DNA from: Sphaeroforma arctica JP610
Taxonomy: Eukaryota > Opisthokonta > Ichthyosporea > Ichthyophonida
Reading direction: 5' to 3'
Length of the DNA stretch: 42,520 nucleotides
Assembly (NCBI RefSeq): GCF_001186125.1
Contig: NW_014040219.1
Coordinates: 39,937 to 82,456, forward strand
Part shown: positions 1-12,331 of the stretch, in pieces
How positions within the stretch are numbered: the stretch's first letter is position 1
Layout of the letters: every line of letters starts with the position of its first letter
Made by a program: the position numbers and the translations under genes
The notes under the pieces: generated by a model
Told to the model about the DNA's origin: nothing
Database searches by the model: none
What the model saw: the letters and a program-made list of their open reading frames with translations, nothing else

Positions 1-2
1 AA

Positions 3-148
3 TTACCTTTGGACGTACATCTCTGTGAATAAATATCGCGGTGACATGTCTGGCAGGTTGTTTGGTTACATTTGGATGTACACCTCTATGGATAAATGTC
101 GCAGTGGCATGTCTGACAGGTTGTTTGGTTACATTTGGATGTACACCG
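3..148. repeat. 63-bp tandem repeat, about 2.3 copies
   Basis: The unit beginning TTACMTTTGGAYGTACAYC recurs every 63 bp (about 3, 66 and 129), with a few substitutions between copies. The window edge may cut off further copies to the left. Confidence 0.8.
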
Positions 149-595
149 ATGTCTCCTTTAGTGAGCCCGATGACACCATCACGACATGCGTAAATTTCGT
201 TTGCCCAATTGTCACCGTCGTTTCCTAACCCAGATATTCGACGAAGGAGATGAATGTTAAATTTGCGCATAGCCTCCTCTATGTAGGCCACTAAAATAAT
301 TACACACTCTTATGTCTTTTTAGATGATGGCTATGGTTTGAGATAGTTGTTAGATTCGAGATAAACTCGGGGTTTGAGACGAATGATGGGTTTTAGATAG
401 CTCCCCAACCACTCCGTCTGGCAGATGCCGTACAACATGACCCACCCCTGCGCTCATCTCCATGTCTGTTTGCCAGCGCATGCATTTCCGCAACAATTGG
501 GCACTTAACGATTATCGCATATGAATACACACGCTGTCTTCACATTTAGACTACGCGTACATGGCTGTCGAACTCGTGCAATACAAGATTCTGCT

Positions 596-775
596 GTATA
601 TATATATATATATACAGTGATATATATATATATATACAGTGATATATATATATATACAGTGTATATATATATATATATACAGTGATATATATATATATAC
701 AGTGATATATATATATATACATATACAGTGATATATATATATATATATATACAGTGATATATATATATATGTATA
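596..775. repeat. (TA)n-CAGTG compound satellite
   Basis: Runs of TA dinucleotide are separated about seven times by the pentamer CAGTG. TA run length varies from unit to unit, so the array is a microsatellite carrying a fixed interruption. Confidence 0.85.
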
Positions 776-888
776 TTTAACAAGTGATTTATGTGCATCA
801 ATGGATACTTATACTCTTCCATTGATATGGTGACACACGCGTGTTGCACGCTCGTGTCCCATTTCTCCCTTTAGCATGTTAACCGTTC

Positions 889-894
889 TTTATT
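889..894 (-). terminator. Likely poly(A) signal of MIC60
   Basis: AATAAA reads on the minus strand about 35 nt past the MIC60 stop codon. It is the first canonical hexamer downstream. It is assigned by position only. Confidence 0.35.
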
Positions 895-929
895 AATCTT
901 TATAGCAGTCTACGTCCTTCATCCTCCCC

Positions 930-3900
930 TCATTCAAACACATGTGTCGCCTCATTGGTGGCGAAGGTGTCCATCAAGCGCACAGCCAATTGCGTCGCCA
1001 ACAGAGCGTCTACATCTGCGATCCAATCAGATGCCGCGTCTTTGGCGTTCCCAGAAAGCGTGCGTGCAGCAGCCACAGCCTGCAATGGTGAGGTGAGTTG
1101 TGGTGTTGTTAGGTAGGTATCGGGAATCAGCTGAAGGGATACCGAGACAACCAAGTCGACCCCTTAGATACACAACTGCGAGAATATATACACCATATAT
1201 AGAATCGAGTAAACACTTTGCATTCATAAGCACACACACACACATATATATATATATACATAAACATACATACATACATATATATATATATATACATAGG
1301 GATTGTACACCTACACCAAGAAATAATCCGAAACAAAGCACAGACAAAATACGCACGCACCTTCTTCAGATCGCCCTGGTCCAACCAGAACTCTACCCGT
1401 GCCAGTACGGTATCAGTCTCCTCAATCACTTCGTTTTGTGCTGATCCTGCCACTACTACTGGTTCTCGGCGGAAGGTCAGTGCGTCAGCCACACAGGCAG
1501 CTGTGTATGTGGCCACTCCGGATACAAAATTACCCGATTTATCCCTGTGAATACAGGATAAGGGATGGGTTGGCGTGTGTGATAGTATGGTGTATCTATC
1601 CGTGTGTAGGCAATACGCCATATGCAACTGCGCATGAGCACACAGTTGCAAAGTTACACGTAGTATCCAAGTCTTCTAAATAAAAAAGAGAGGGGGATAA
1701 TAGAAGGTTGATACAGGCGGATTGTTCCTTGGTTTCGACAATGGCCACCCACGTCACTCTGTGCGCGTGGTTGCACACGAGCGCTTAGAGAGGACCCTAG
1801 CGCGCAAGCAGGCTAACGTCTTTCATCATAAAGATATATAACACTCACACAGACCCCTCAGACAACTCTCATAGCTAAACACGAGACTTACTCTGGCATG
1901 AGATTGCTTTTGCGTAGCGTAGGTCGCAGCCGTTTGAATTGGCTCTGCAGCTGTCCATAGTTCTTCAGCGGTGACGAGAATATGACATCTGGAAGACATT
2001 TGACGGCCATCTGAATGCAGCAGACAAAGGCAAACAGGGTTAATGAACTATGTACATGGCTGTATATGATTGTGAGACCATGACATCTGGAAGACACTTG
2101 ACGGCCAATACATACAAACCATCGAGCCTATCTATACATACCACAGTCGCACGTGTACATAGGCAGTGGCCAATACATACGCAAACCATCCGAGCCTACC
2201 TATACATATCTATACTTACCTGGTACAGATTATCCTCCTCTTCAATCCCAGCCTTGGCCTTGCCCACTGTGCCTGCAAGTGCCAGGGCATCACGGTCTAC
2301 AGCCAGAGGCTCATTACTGTCGAGTGCGTGCTGTATCGCTGACCTGCCCAGGTACATCGCGTGTAACCTGCGTGCGGAGCCCGAAGCTTCCTTTGACTTG
2401 GTCAGTAGGGCGTCGAGGTTCTGGGATGGGTTGGGATGGCATTGGGTGTGAGTGGGTGAGTGTGTTAGAGGGCATAGCATGTTGTATCTGCACATCAGAC
2501 TACTTGGATACACAGGGGTTATACCCCCAAACCCTGAATCTTATATACAGGATTTAAACCCCAATACCCTAAATCTTATACACAGGGTTTAAACCCCAAA
2601 ACCCTATATACAGGGGGGTGTACAGGAACGAAACAATGTGCACTGCCACACAGGCAGTTGTTACACACACGTGGCAGTGGCTCTAAGGGACAGCCTATAA
2701 ACACAGACATCCCCAATACGCCAAATCAGACGCATTTTGAAAAGCAATCCACCATATACACAATACAAACGCCTTCCGAAACCAACAGCCTGGCAGCCAT
2801 ATACACAACACAAACGTCTTCCGAAACCAACAGCCTGGCTGCCATATACACAATACAAACGCCTTCCGAAACCAACAGCCTGGCTGCCATATACACAACA
2901 CAAACGTCTTCCGAAACCAACAGCCTGGCTGCCATATACACAACACAAACGCTTTCTTAAACCAACAGCCTGACTGCCATATACACAACACAAACGCCTT
3001 CTTACACCAATATTTTTTCTTGGTACGTTTCAGAAGGAGACTCGGTACTAGTCTAACTGACCTGCAGCCTGGCTGTCACATACACAATACAAACGCCTTC
3101 TTAAACCAATAGGTTTTTTTTTGGTACGCTTCATTAAGAGACTCGGTATTAATCCAACTGACCTGCAGCCTGGCTGTCATGGCCTCAAGTGCCGCCAGCC
3201 GTTCCGTTCGCTCTTTCGCCAGTCGTTGCAGGAGGGCTTGCTTTCCGACTACACACAGAGGAGAGATGTGTACATGAACAATATCAGTACATGCGAAGCT
3301 TGTCTTTTGGTTGTGGGTAAATGGTTGTGTATATGCATGGGGGCCCTATTCAGATATGTAGGTATATATACACCTGCATGATCATGCATGTAGAGATATG
3401 TAGGTATATATATGTCAATGTTTTACAGACAAGACCGGTACAATCTCCCACAAACTGAGACATGGAACGAATAAGGCTTAGGGGTATGAGCGTAAGTCTC
3501 TGTACAGCCATATCACACATACACACGGCAGTGCGAACAACCACACGGGTGGATACGGCCAGGAGAAGGGTGTTTGTACAGAGATTTGCACGTGTGCAAT
3601 GTAGTGATACTAATGCACGTGCTTTACGATACCATGACCACGTGATACGGACAGCGACACACCGGAGATACACCACTCCGTACAACAATGGACGGGCTCA
3701 CGTTCACAGACAAATCTCTGTTCCCACTGACTGCTGAGAAACAACATCGAGCATGCAGCTACTTGCTGTAATGTAAGTATCCGGTCATCTGTCTCTGTCA
3801 TAGTAGATGCACAGGCCGCCACAAAACAAGTACTACTTCGCCACCAGATCATACGGAGGTTACACCGCACACACACCCACTTTCGTACTGGGCGCCAGCC

Positions 3901-6900
3901 TGTTGCTGCAGCTTGTCTTGGTAGTAGTGTTCGTACAGTGTTTCCAGCCGCTTGATGGTGTTGAGCTGTTCCTCGTTGTTCTGTGAGTGCCACACGTGCT
4001 TCTCCTCTTCTACGAGTTTGTCATGTAGCGCCGCCTCGGCCGCGACTGCCGCCTCAGCCATCTCTGTATGCAAAGAGAGTGAGTAGAAAGTCAGGTGGTG
4101 AGATGACCGACAGTAGGATAGAAAGCCTTAAAATATAAGATATAAATCATACAGGCATATATATATATATATATCTATATATTATAGAAATATATAGGGA
4201 GAAGTGGGAGCATTTAATCGATGACTATCAGGTGTACCCATGCACAAGAAGACTTCTTCTTTGCAAAAAAGTCTCTGCGCATACCAGAACGCTATAGTGC
4301 ATCACATTAAACCACGAGCTGCCCATCAAACACCTCTCTGAACCGGGTCATACACACACACACACACAAAGCACATGCCACTCATCACGGCCACTCGCAA
4401 AGTCGTTTGCAAATTCTGCATCGAGCGCTACACCATACCATTCTGATCACAACAACGGAACAGCCACACGTCTGATTGCGATCTCATGAATACAGCTGCA
4501 ATGCGTGTGCGTCCACATACCCTTCTCTTGAGCACGTGCCAGCACAATCTGTTCCTGCATTTGCTGCTGCAGCGTCTCTGCCTGTTGTTGTAGGGCTAAG
4601 GTGTGCTCCAGCTGCGTGGCTTCGAGCTGTTGGAATTCGGGGGGGAAGTGGGGTTCGTAGTCACAATCAATGTATATATATATATATATATATATGAGAG
4701 AAAACATAATGGATATATATATATATAAGGAAACGCCGCACGGATGTTGGAGAATGTAAGGTGAAACATAACACTCAACAAATACTGTGTAATCGACTAC
4801 GCATAAAACCTTGCGCAATCGTGTGCAGCGATTTTGAACGGTTCTGCGCGAGTGCGTGTTGAAGTATGCCTACCTTGAGGCTAACTAGATACGAGCGTAC
4901 TGTTTTACTTAAAATGAAAGCGTTAGAAAAAGGAATCGGTTGTACATAACAGGTGCAATGATGCATATGTGCTGGCATACAACAAAACATAGCTCCAGCT
5001 CTACATACACACACAAGCAAAACGTGCAACGCAAATACCCGTGACACGGGGATACTCCTACACAGGCGGAATACAGACCTGCGTATGAATGCATACAGAC
5101 GCATGAGAACCCGTACCTTCTGTTGATAAGCCTCCTCAGCCTCCTGTAACCTATTCTGCATGTCCTTGAGCTTCTGTTCATTCTCCTGCTCGTCGAGCGA
5201 TACCATGTGCACCAGGCGGTTGAGCTCATTGGCCAAGAACATCGTCTTCGCACGCCCAGCCAAGTCTGACGGCATATTCTCGTCAATCTCCTTGATCTTC
5301 TCACTCAGCCTCTTCTGAAAGAAGGTTTCTAAGGGCGCTTCTCCTTCTGCTTCGGTGGCGGATGCCTCTGAACCGTCCTGGATATCGGGTTGGGAGCCAA
5401 GATATTGGGTGAGAAAATGGGTCAAAGTCCCCAAGTGTAAAATGTTGTATAATACGACAAAGGAAAACAACGACATATCAATGCAGGATTCCAAGCTTTC
5501 GATGGGTGGAGGTAACAGATGTAATACGCAAGCACTGTGCCGCACGAGGTCCTCCCACATTTCTCCCGAGTGGCAACTACGCCATACAACATTCAAGGCC
5601 AAGTCCGGTACAAGGCTCTAAAGCATTTGAGAGACATGGGCGGTGGACATAATATCGCATATGGGTACCCCCAGTGGTGCCTACACACCTGCCAACGCTA
5701 GCTTGTGCCTGCCTACCCCTGCCCTTTAAACACACAGCTAGACACAGCTAAGCAAAGCCAAGACGCAGCCAAGCGAAGACAAACACCGCCAAGAAACAAC
5801 ACAGACACAGACACAGCTACTGCGTCCCACACACCTTTGCCAACACCTGCGTCATGTCCTGCTTGGCCTTGTCGGCCTGGCTCTTCAGCGCACTCGCCTT
5901 GTCGCCCACATTCTCCGCCAGCTCATCTGCGGCCTGCACACTCTCACGGATGCGTTCGCTGAGCGAGTTGGTGAGCTCACTCACTTCGTCTCCCACCGCC
6001 TGTTGGGCGTCCTGGGCCGTGCCCTTGATATCTGCCCCAACCTCCTGAGCTTTGTCCTGTACGTTGTGGGCCGCAGATTCCGCCTGGTCTATCGCATTCC
6101 CGGCCCTGTCTCGCATATCTGCAGCCACATCCTCAGCCTTATCTTTGGCATCACCAGCCACGTCAACAGCTTTATTTTTGGCATCACCAGCTACATCCTC
6201 AGCCTTGTTTACCAAATTACCAGCTTTATTGTACACATCACCAGCCATATCTTTGGCCTTGGTCACCAGATTGCCGGCCTTGTCATACACCCCACCTGCC
6301 ACATCACCTGCCTTGTTTGCCAGGTTTCCAGCTTTATCCTCGGCCTTGTGTACCAAATTACCAGCCTTATCGTACACATCCACAGCCTTGTCTTTGGCAT
6401 CACCAGCTACATTCTCAGCCTTGTTTACCAAATTACCAGCCTTATCGTACACATCACCAGCAACATCCACAGCCTTATCTTTGGCATCACCAGCTACATT
6501 CTCAGCCTTGTTTACCAAATTACCAGCCTTATCGTACACATCACCGGCCATGTCCTCGGCCTTGGTCACCAGATTACCAGCCTTGTCATACACATCACCA
6601 GCCACATCCACAGCCTTGTCCTTGATACCACTTGCTGCATCGCCAGCCTTATCTGTGAGCCCCAGTGTGAGCTCCTTCATTCCACGTGCAGCTATGCGTG
6701 TAGTGTCGTTAACATCAGCGGCAACCTCGGCAGCGGCCTCTGTGGCCTTCTCAGTACCCAACGCAACCTCATCCGCCACCACCTGATTTATTGCACATAA
6801 AAAGCGATATACGGTAACCGCCAGTGAGTTGGAAGGCATATTCACATGCACATATATTACGAATTAACGTAAACACCAGTGAGTCATAATGTATATTCAC

Positions 6901-9900
6901 ATGCAGATACAGTATGAATTAACGTAAACACCACCGAGTTAAAAAGTGTATTCGCATCTGATGTGATGTGGACGAGGCATTACTGCCTGTGCACTAACTG
7001 CAAAGGAGTCGTATCGCGTTGTAATGAGGTACGCAACATGGCGCATATGCTGGTGTGCACAATGATACACCGTACTTATATAGAGACGTACTTACTGTTA
7101 CACACAACATACATAGAAACGTCAATAGAAGCGTGTATAATACAGTGGCAAGGTGCATTTTCTGCTACACACTACGAAAAGGTTTATAGTCACGTTCAAC
7201 TAAGTTTTTTGACACAATGAAGAAAGTTGGGATTGATATAGTCCCTGTTTTTGCAGACCAACAGCGACCTGCGCATCCCTTCGAACGGTTGACAAATCGT
7301 TAGCCCGAGCCTACAGTTAGGGGAAACCATCGCAGCAACACCGATTAGATGTACAAACGCTTAGACGAAAGCGTATTTCGCGATAGTCGAACCCATCTGC
7401 CCGTCCCTCTCCACTACAGCAGTCTCGAGCCCGCACCTACAAACACACACACCACGCATACATACACACACACATGAATACCCTCTATACACACACACAC
7501 ATAAATACCCTCTATACACACACACTCGCAAGCAGTACTACCAAACCAGGGTGTGCAACATCGCTCGGCACACCTCAGCGGTATCGCTAGCCACGCCACT
7601 GACTTTATCCACGGCCGCATTCAAACCACCCAAGGCCACACTAACGCCATCCTTGGCATAATCCGCTGCCGTACTTGCCCCGTCCCGCGTGACCTCAGCC
7701 ACCGTACTCAGGCCATCTGCACCTGTTTCAACGGCCCTGTCCAACTCCCCTTTGATCGGGTCCACCACAGTCTCATTCAGCGCGTCACCACCCGCCTCAG
7801 CGGCCCTACTAACCTCTGCCCTGGCCTTTTCCTCGCCCTTCTCCGCCGCGTCGTGGAGCTTCTCCTTCGTACTGTCCAGTGCAGCAACCCACTTGCTGGA
7901 CCCGGACAGGGCAGCAGGGCTCATATTGTCCTTAGCCGTCTCCACAACCCCCTCCAGCGCCTCCTCACCCCTGTGCACCGCCGCTCTGAGTTCGTCCTTG
8001 CCGTGTTCTAGCGCGTGCTTGGCGCTGTCCAAGGCGTTGCCTTTGACAATGGCTTCTTCCACGTGTTGTAGCACATCTTTCAGCGTCTCGGTGCCATGCT
8101 CGACGGCTTCTTCCACACTGTCCTTGGCATCGTGAGCCTTGTTTCTGAGCGTGCTGACGGCGTCTGTGAGCCCAGAGGTGACCTCGCGCGTAACGGACTC
8201 CAGCTGTTCGGTACTGCCCACAGCCACACCTTGCAGCATGGCTGTGACTTCCTTGACACCATCGGGAACTAGGTCAGAAGACTCGGGTGCTACACGTGCA
8301 TCGATCGAGGATAGGTGTGTTAGTATATATAGACAAAAAGATCACGAAATGATACATTGACGTATCTGAATCGTCTGACTTGTGCAATACATGGGGGGTG
8401 TCAAATGCGTCTATGTGGCAGGAGACAAGGTTGTGCAATCACAATACACAGTCGCTGACAATTGCATAAAGTACATAACATGTTCGTACATGCTCGGCCG
8501 TGTCCTTTCTGATTTGGGAACCATGGACAGGAATGGCGCTGCGGGCGTGTGTTTCCTGTAACAACCTATACGGGTACACGCTTTCATTGGCATATTATCA
8601 GCCTTGCCTCCGGCTACTCTCAGAAAGAATAGTTGAAAATTGTATACCTACTCATATCACTGAACCACACACTCAGACGCTAGTCTGATAACACCATCAC
8701 AAGCACCCACATGTATCCAGTAACAAACACACACACACTCTCTCTGAGCACACCCCCACAGGTGTCTAGAAGCAAACGCATACACACGCAAGCACGCATT
8801 CTCAGCACACTCACACAAGCATCTAGAAACGACCAAACACCCACCCACCCAACCCACACACACCCTGTGGCAGCACTTCACCGGCCTTTTCGTCGAGGCC
8901 GTGGGCCAAACCCTGGGCATTTTCTTTGGCCGTATCGGCCGCATCCTCCACGTTGTCCGTCACTCTGCTGTTGACTGCTTGTAGCTCATTCGCCGTGCTT
9001 GTGCCTGAGCCTCCATACACCATGCTGGCAAGGTCCTTGGAGCTCTGCTTGACCTTCTCAACCAGGTCCAATGCCTCGTCCTCTGAGAGGTGGACGGACG
9101 TGCATACATGTGTTTTTGTTAGCTATGTCATAGTGCTGTGTGGTGATGACATCGGTGAGGTTTTCATGGATATGCGTGTGCGTGTATCTGTACTTACCAC
9201 TTTACACATCTTTCTCAGAGGAATACACACTGTAGTATGAGCTGGTGCAATCGTACGCAGAAAGTTCTGTGGTTGCATCCGTATGTACACTCCGAGAGCA
9301 GCAACCCCTAGAGAATACGAGGCATGGACCTCCTGTGGTTAAAATCGAGCTCATCCACACATACACTAGCTTGACTGGTGTATATACTGGTTCCTCCCTA
9401 CCGAGCATTTGCGTATACATATGCGTCTAATGGCCGTTAGATCGTTGCACACACATGTTGTCGTGCACACGGCCACTCAGCTAAGTGGTGGACTGGCAGT
9501 CACATGGCGATACACAACAACTGTGAGTCCACTATCCGAGTGTTAAACAATCTCACAGTGTCCGATGATCTAATGAACACGTACGTAATAGGTCTCTGCT
9601 ACAGGGTTGTAGCGTGCTCATGAGCTCAGGCATGCACGCACCCGGCTTAGCTAAGTGTGAAGCTATGCATGCCCTTGCGTCCAGAATTTATAACTGACAC
9701 GAACCACTTACTTCTATACCACACACCCTACACAAGCCTATACAGCAGCATACAGTCCCAGGCTTGCGAACCGTATGTCCTTAATACTCATATCATGACA
9801 TCATAACAGAGGTAGGCATTAAATCCATGCTTACCGGCTTTATGCAGCACTGTGCCAACCATATCCTTCGCCTTCTCGATACTCTCTTCTCCGACAGGCA

Positions 9901-12029
9901 GGTTCTTCCAGGATAAATCCGGCTTCGGCATCTGCACGGTATGGGATAGTCGCATATATAGTATAAGTTCGCATGCATTCCCAACACGTTGAAGACGAGT
10001 CACAGCTTTCCCTCACGAGCACTAGAGCATACTCACGGCAACAGTTCCAACAACGTTAACGTTATGTCTGCGATAAAAGACTGACACTCCATACAGCGGA
10101 TACCGCAACAGATATATCACGAGCGATGGGTCTAGGGTGGAGCGAGGTGAGTAGAACCACGCATACGTGTGTGGGTAGATGTATATGCTCAGCACAACAG
10201 ATGTGTGTTTTGTTTGGTATACACACTTGCATGTTGTCGGTTGAGGGGATGTAGTGTGAATAAGCTTACATAACAAACGACACAGCACCTTTGCACCCTT
10301 CACATCACCGGTAGTTGTTCAGTTCATAGTAACAACGGTGCATTCAGATAGAAGTCTGCGCAACAGACGTATGTACATACACTGTACCGTACCAACCGGT
10401 GGCAAGACTCGCATTGGAGGCATTCGTATGCGATTGGCGACCACACTCACTAGCATTCAGCACCAAGCAAAGCCACAACACACAAGCCTCGCATACCCAG
10501 TAGAACAAACGTTCGCAGCCAAGACAGATATGAAACACCCACCTTAATCACAGCCTTAGGCCCCAGAAAGGCATCCAGCACATCCTTTCCACCGGGGACG
10601 TATGCTTCAAAGCTGTGATAACAACATCCAGAGAAGTCGATAGGTTAGACGGAAAAGGGTGGAGGAACTCGGATGAAGCGTAACGTACAGGCAGTAGTGC
10701 ATGGGAGACGCAATACGCATACACAGCTATGGCGATTTGAGTGCACGTTTGTCTTGATAGTGTGACTATGCTTGTTCCAGATTCGGATCAATTCGTGCTA
10801 CCAGGACATCTTTTTGTACTCAAACATGAATAAGTGGACAACATGACAGCGCCAAGGGAGTGCGCGTGGTATGCACTAACATAACATATACCATTCACAC
10901 ACACATGCACATGCCACATATGCACAATCATATGTATAAATTCATACCCAACAAATACCTAGTCATCATAATACCTAGTCATCATACACATGCACGATAA
11001 TTATGAGTGCTGAGGAGATAGGGGTCGATTCTGAATAGCACAGATATAACATACCCCCCCCCTATATATACATATACATATAGTCATGAACGCGTACTGA
11101 TATACCAGCCAGCGCACACACAATTAACATCCTACAAGCTAAGCGTATGTAGTAAGTATACCCCAACATCACATACTCTCTTCTGAATTTTGCATCCTCG
11201 TTTGCCATGTACACACAGTAGGCGCCACCCATCACCACCGACCCGCCAACGAAGCCAATGAGCGCAGGCAACATCGATCCCCTGAGTAGGTAAAAGCATG
11301 GACATGATAACAAGCGTAATGCGCGGTTTTGTGTAATATACTTGTATGACAAAGCGATTGAAGTAACGTATAGCAACGGAAAGTATATGATTGCCTCTGG
11401 ATAGCGAGTGGTGCTGACAATAAATGACCCTCGTTTAGCGACCGTTCAGGAGGAAGAAGTGTGTGTAATATACAATTATAACACGTGATCCTTAATAATC
11501 AAAAGAACACGAACATGTATACAACAGCTATTGCTATCAAAGACATCGCATAGCAAGCCCATAATACGCAATGTACAGTAGCGCAATAGACACATATGAA
11601 AATACATACTGCTGTCAAGAAAGGACATCAGTGATTGTAGTCCTGATTTTAGGTACAGACAGAATAGTTTCATTTGAATATGGAGTAAACAGATACATAA
11701 ACACACACACACACGCATATATATATATATGTAAATATATATATTATACATATATCTACATACATACAAACACACACACACACGCATATATATATATATA
11801 TATGTATATGTATATACATATTAAGTACATGAATTTAGATATAAATATGAACACCTATGTATATGTATAGGTATATATATAGATAGATATACATATATAT
11901 ATATATATATATATAGTTCTATATCAATCTATCTATATAAAACTATATAGACATGCACATACACTTGCATATATATCACTTGCATATATATATTATGACA
12001 TATAAATATAAATATACATATATATATAC

Positions 12030-12063
<34 letters not shown>

Positions 12064-12103
12064 TTACATGTATATATATCTATAAATAAATATGCATGTT
12101 TAT

Positions 12104-12134
<31 letters not shown>

Positions 12135-12288
12135 ATAAATGTATATTATTATTTATATATATATTATAATATATATATAGTCGANAAGTGTATGTCGAAA
12201 GTGTAGTAATTAGTTTTNNNNNNNNNNNNNNNNNNNNATATACCATATGCATATATATACATACACACATACACTTCACAGATACACA

Positions 12289-12331
<43 letters not shown>

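Larger units (their letters stand above)
1..929. other. 3' flank of MIC60, no gene seen
   Basis: No coding exon is recognised here. The stretch holds a 63-bp tandem repeat at its left edge and the (TA)n-CAGTG satellite at about 596-775. The short open frames are produced by these repeats. Confidence 0.6.

Noticed and set aside
505-849. Tyr/Ile-rich open frame
   Set aside because: It is a translation of the (TA)n-CAGTG satellite; similar frames at 11476-12477 and 21631-21966 have the same origin.
2661-2993. Repeat protein frames over the 45-bp array
   Set aside because: Several frames stay open on both strands because of the unit length, and the array lies inside a MIC60 intron.
2751-3003. 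CRISPR-like array
   Set aside because: Units are contiguous with no unique spacers, and the setting is a eukaryotic intron. The same holds for 38930-39449.
6003-6800. Long plus-strand open frames (up to 265 codons) over the MIC60 helix-repeat exon
   Set aside because: They are antisense to a well-supported exon; the repeats keep several frames open at once, and no splice or family evidence supports a plus-strand product.
930-9082. Separate genes for the coiled-coil part and the LEA-like part
   Set aside because: Every junction between them has consensus splice sites and matching phase, and no in-frame start or stop with flanking signals separates them. One MIC60 gene is simpler.
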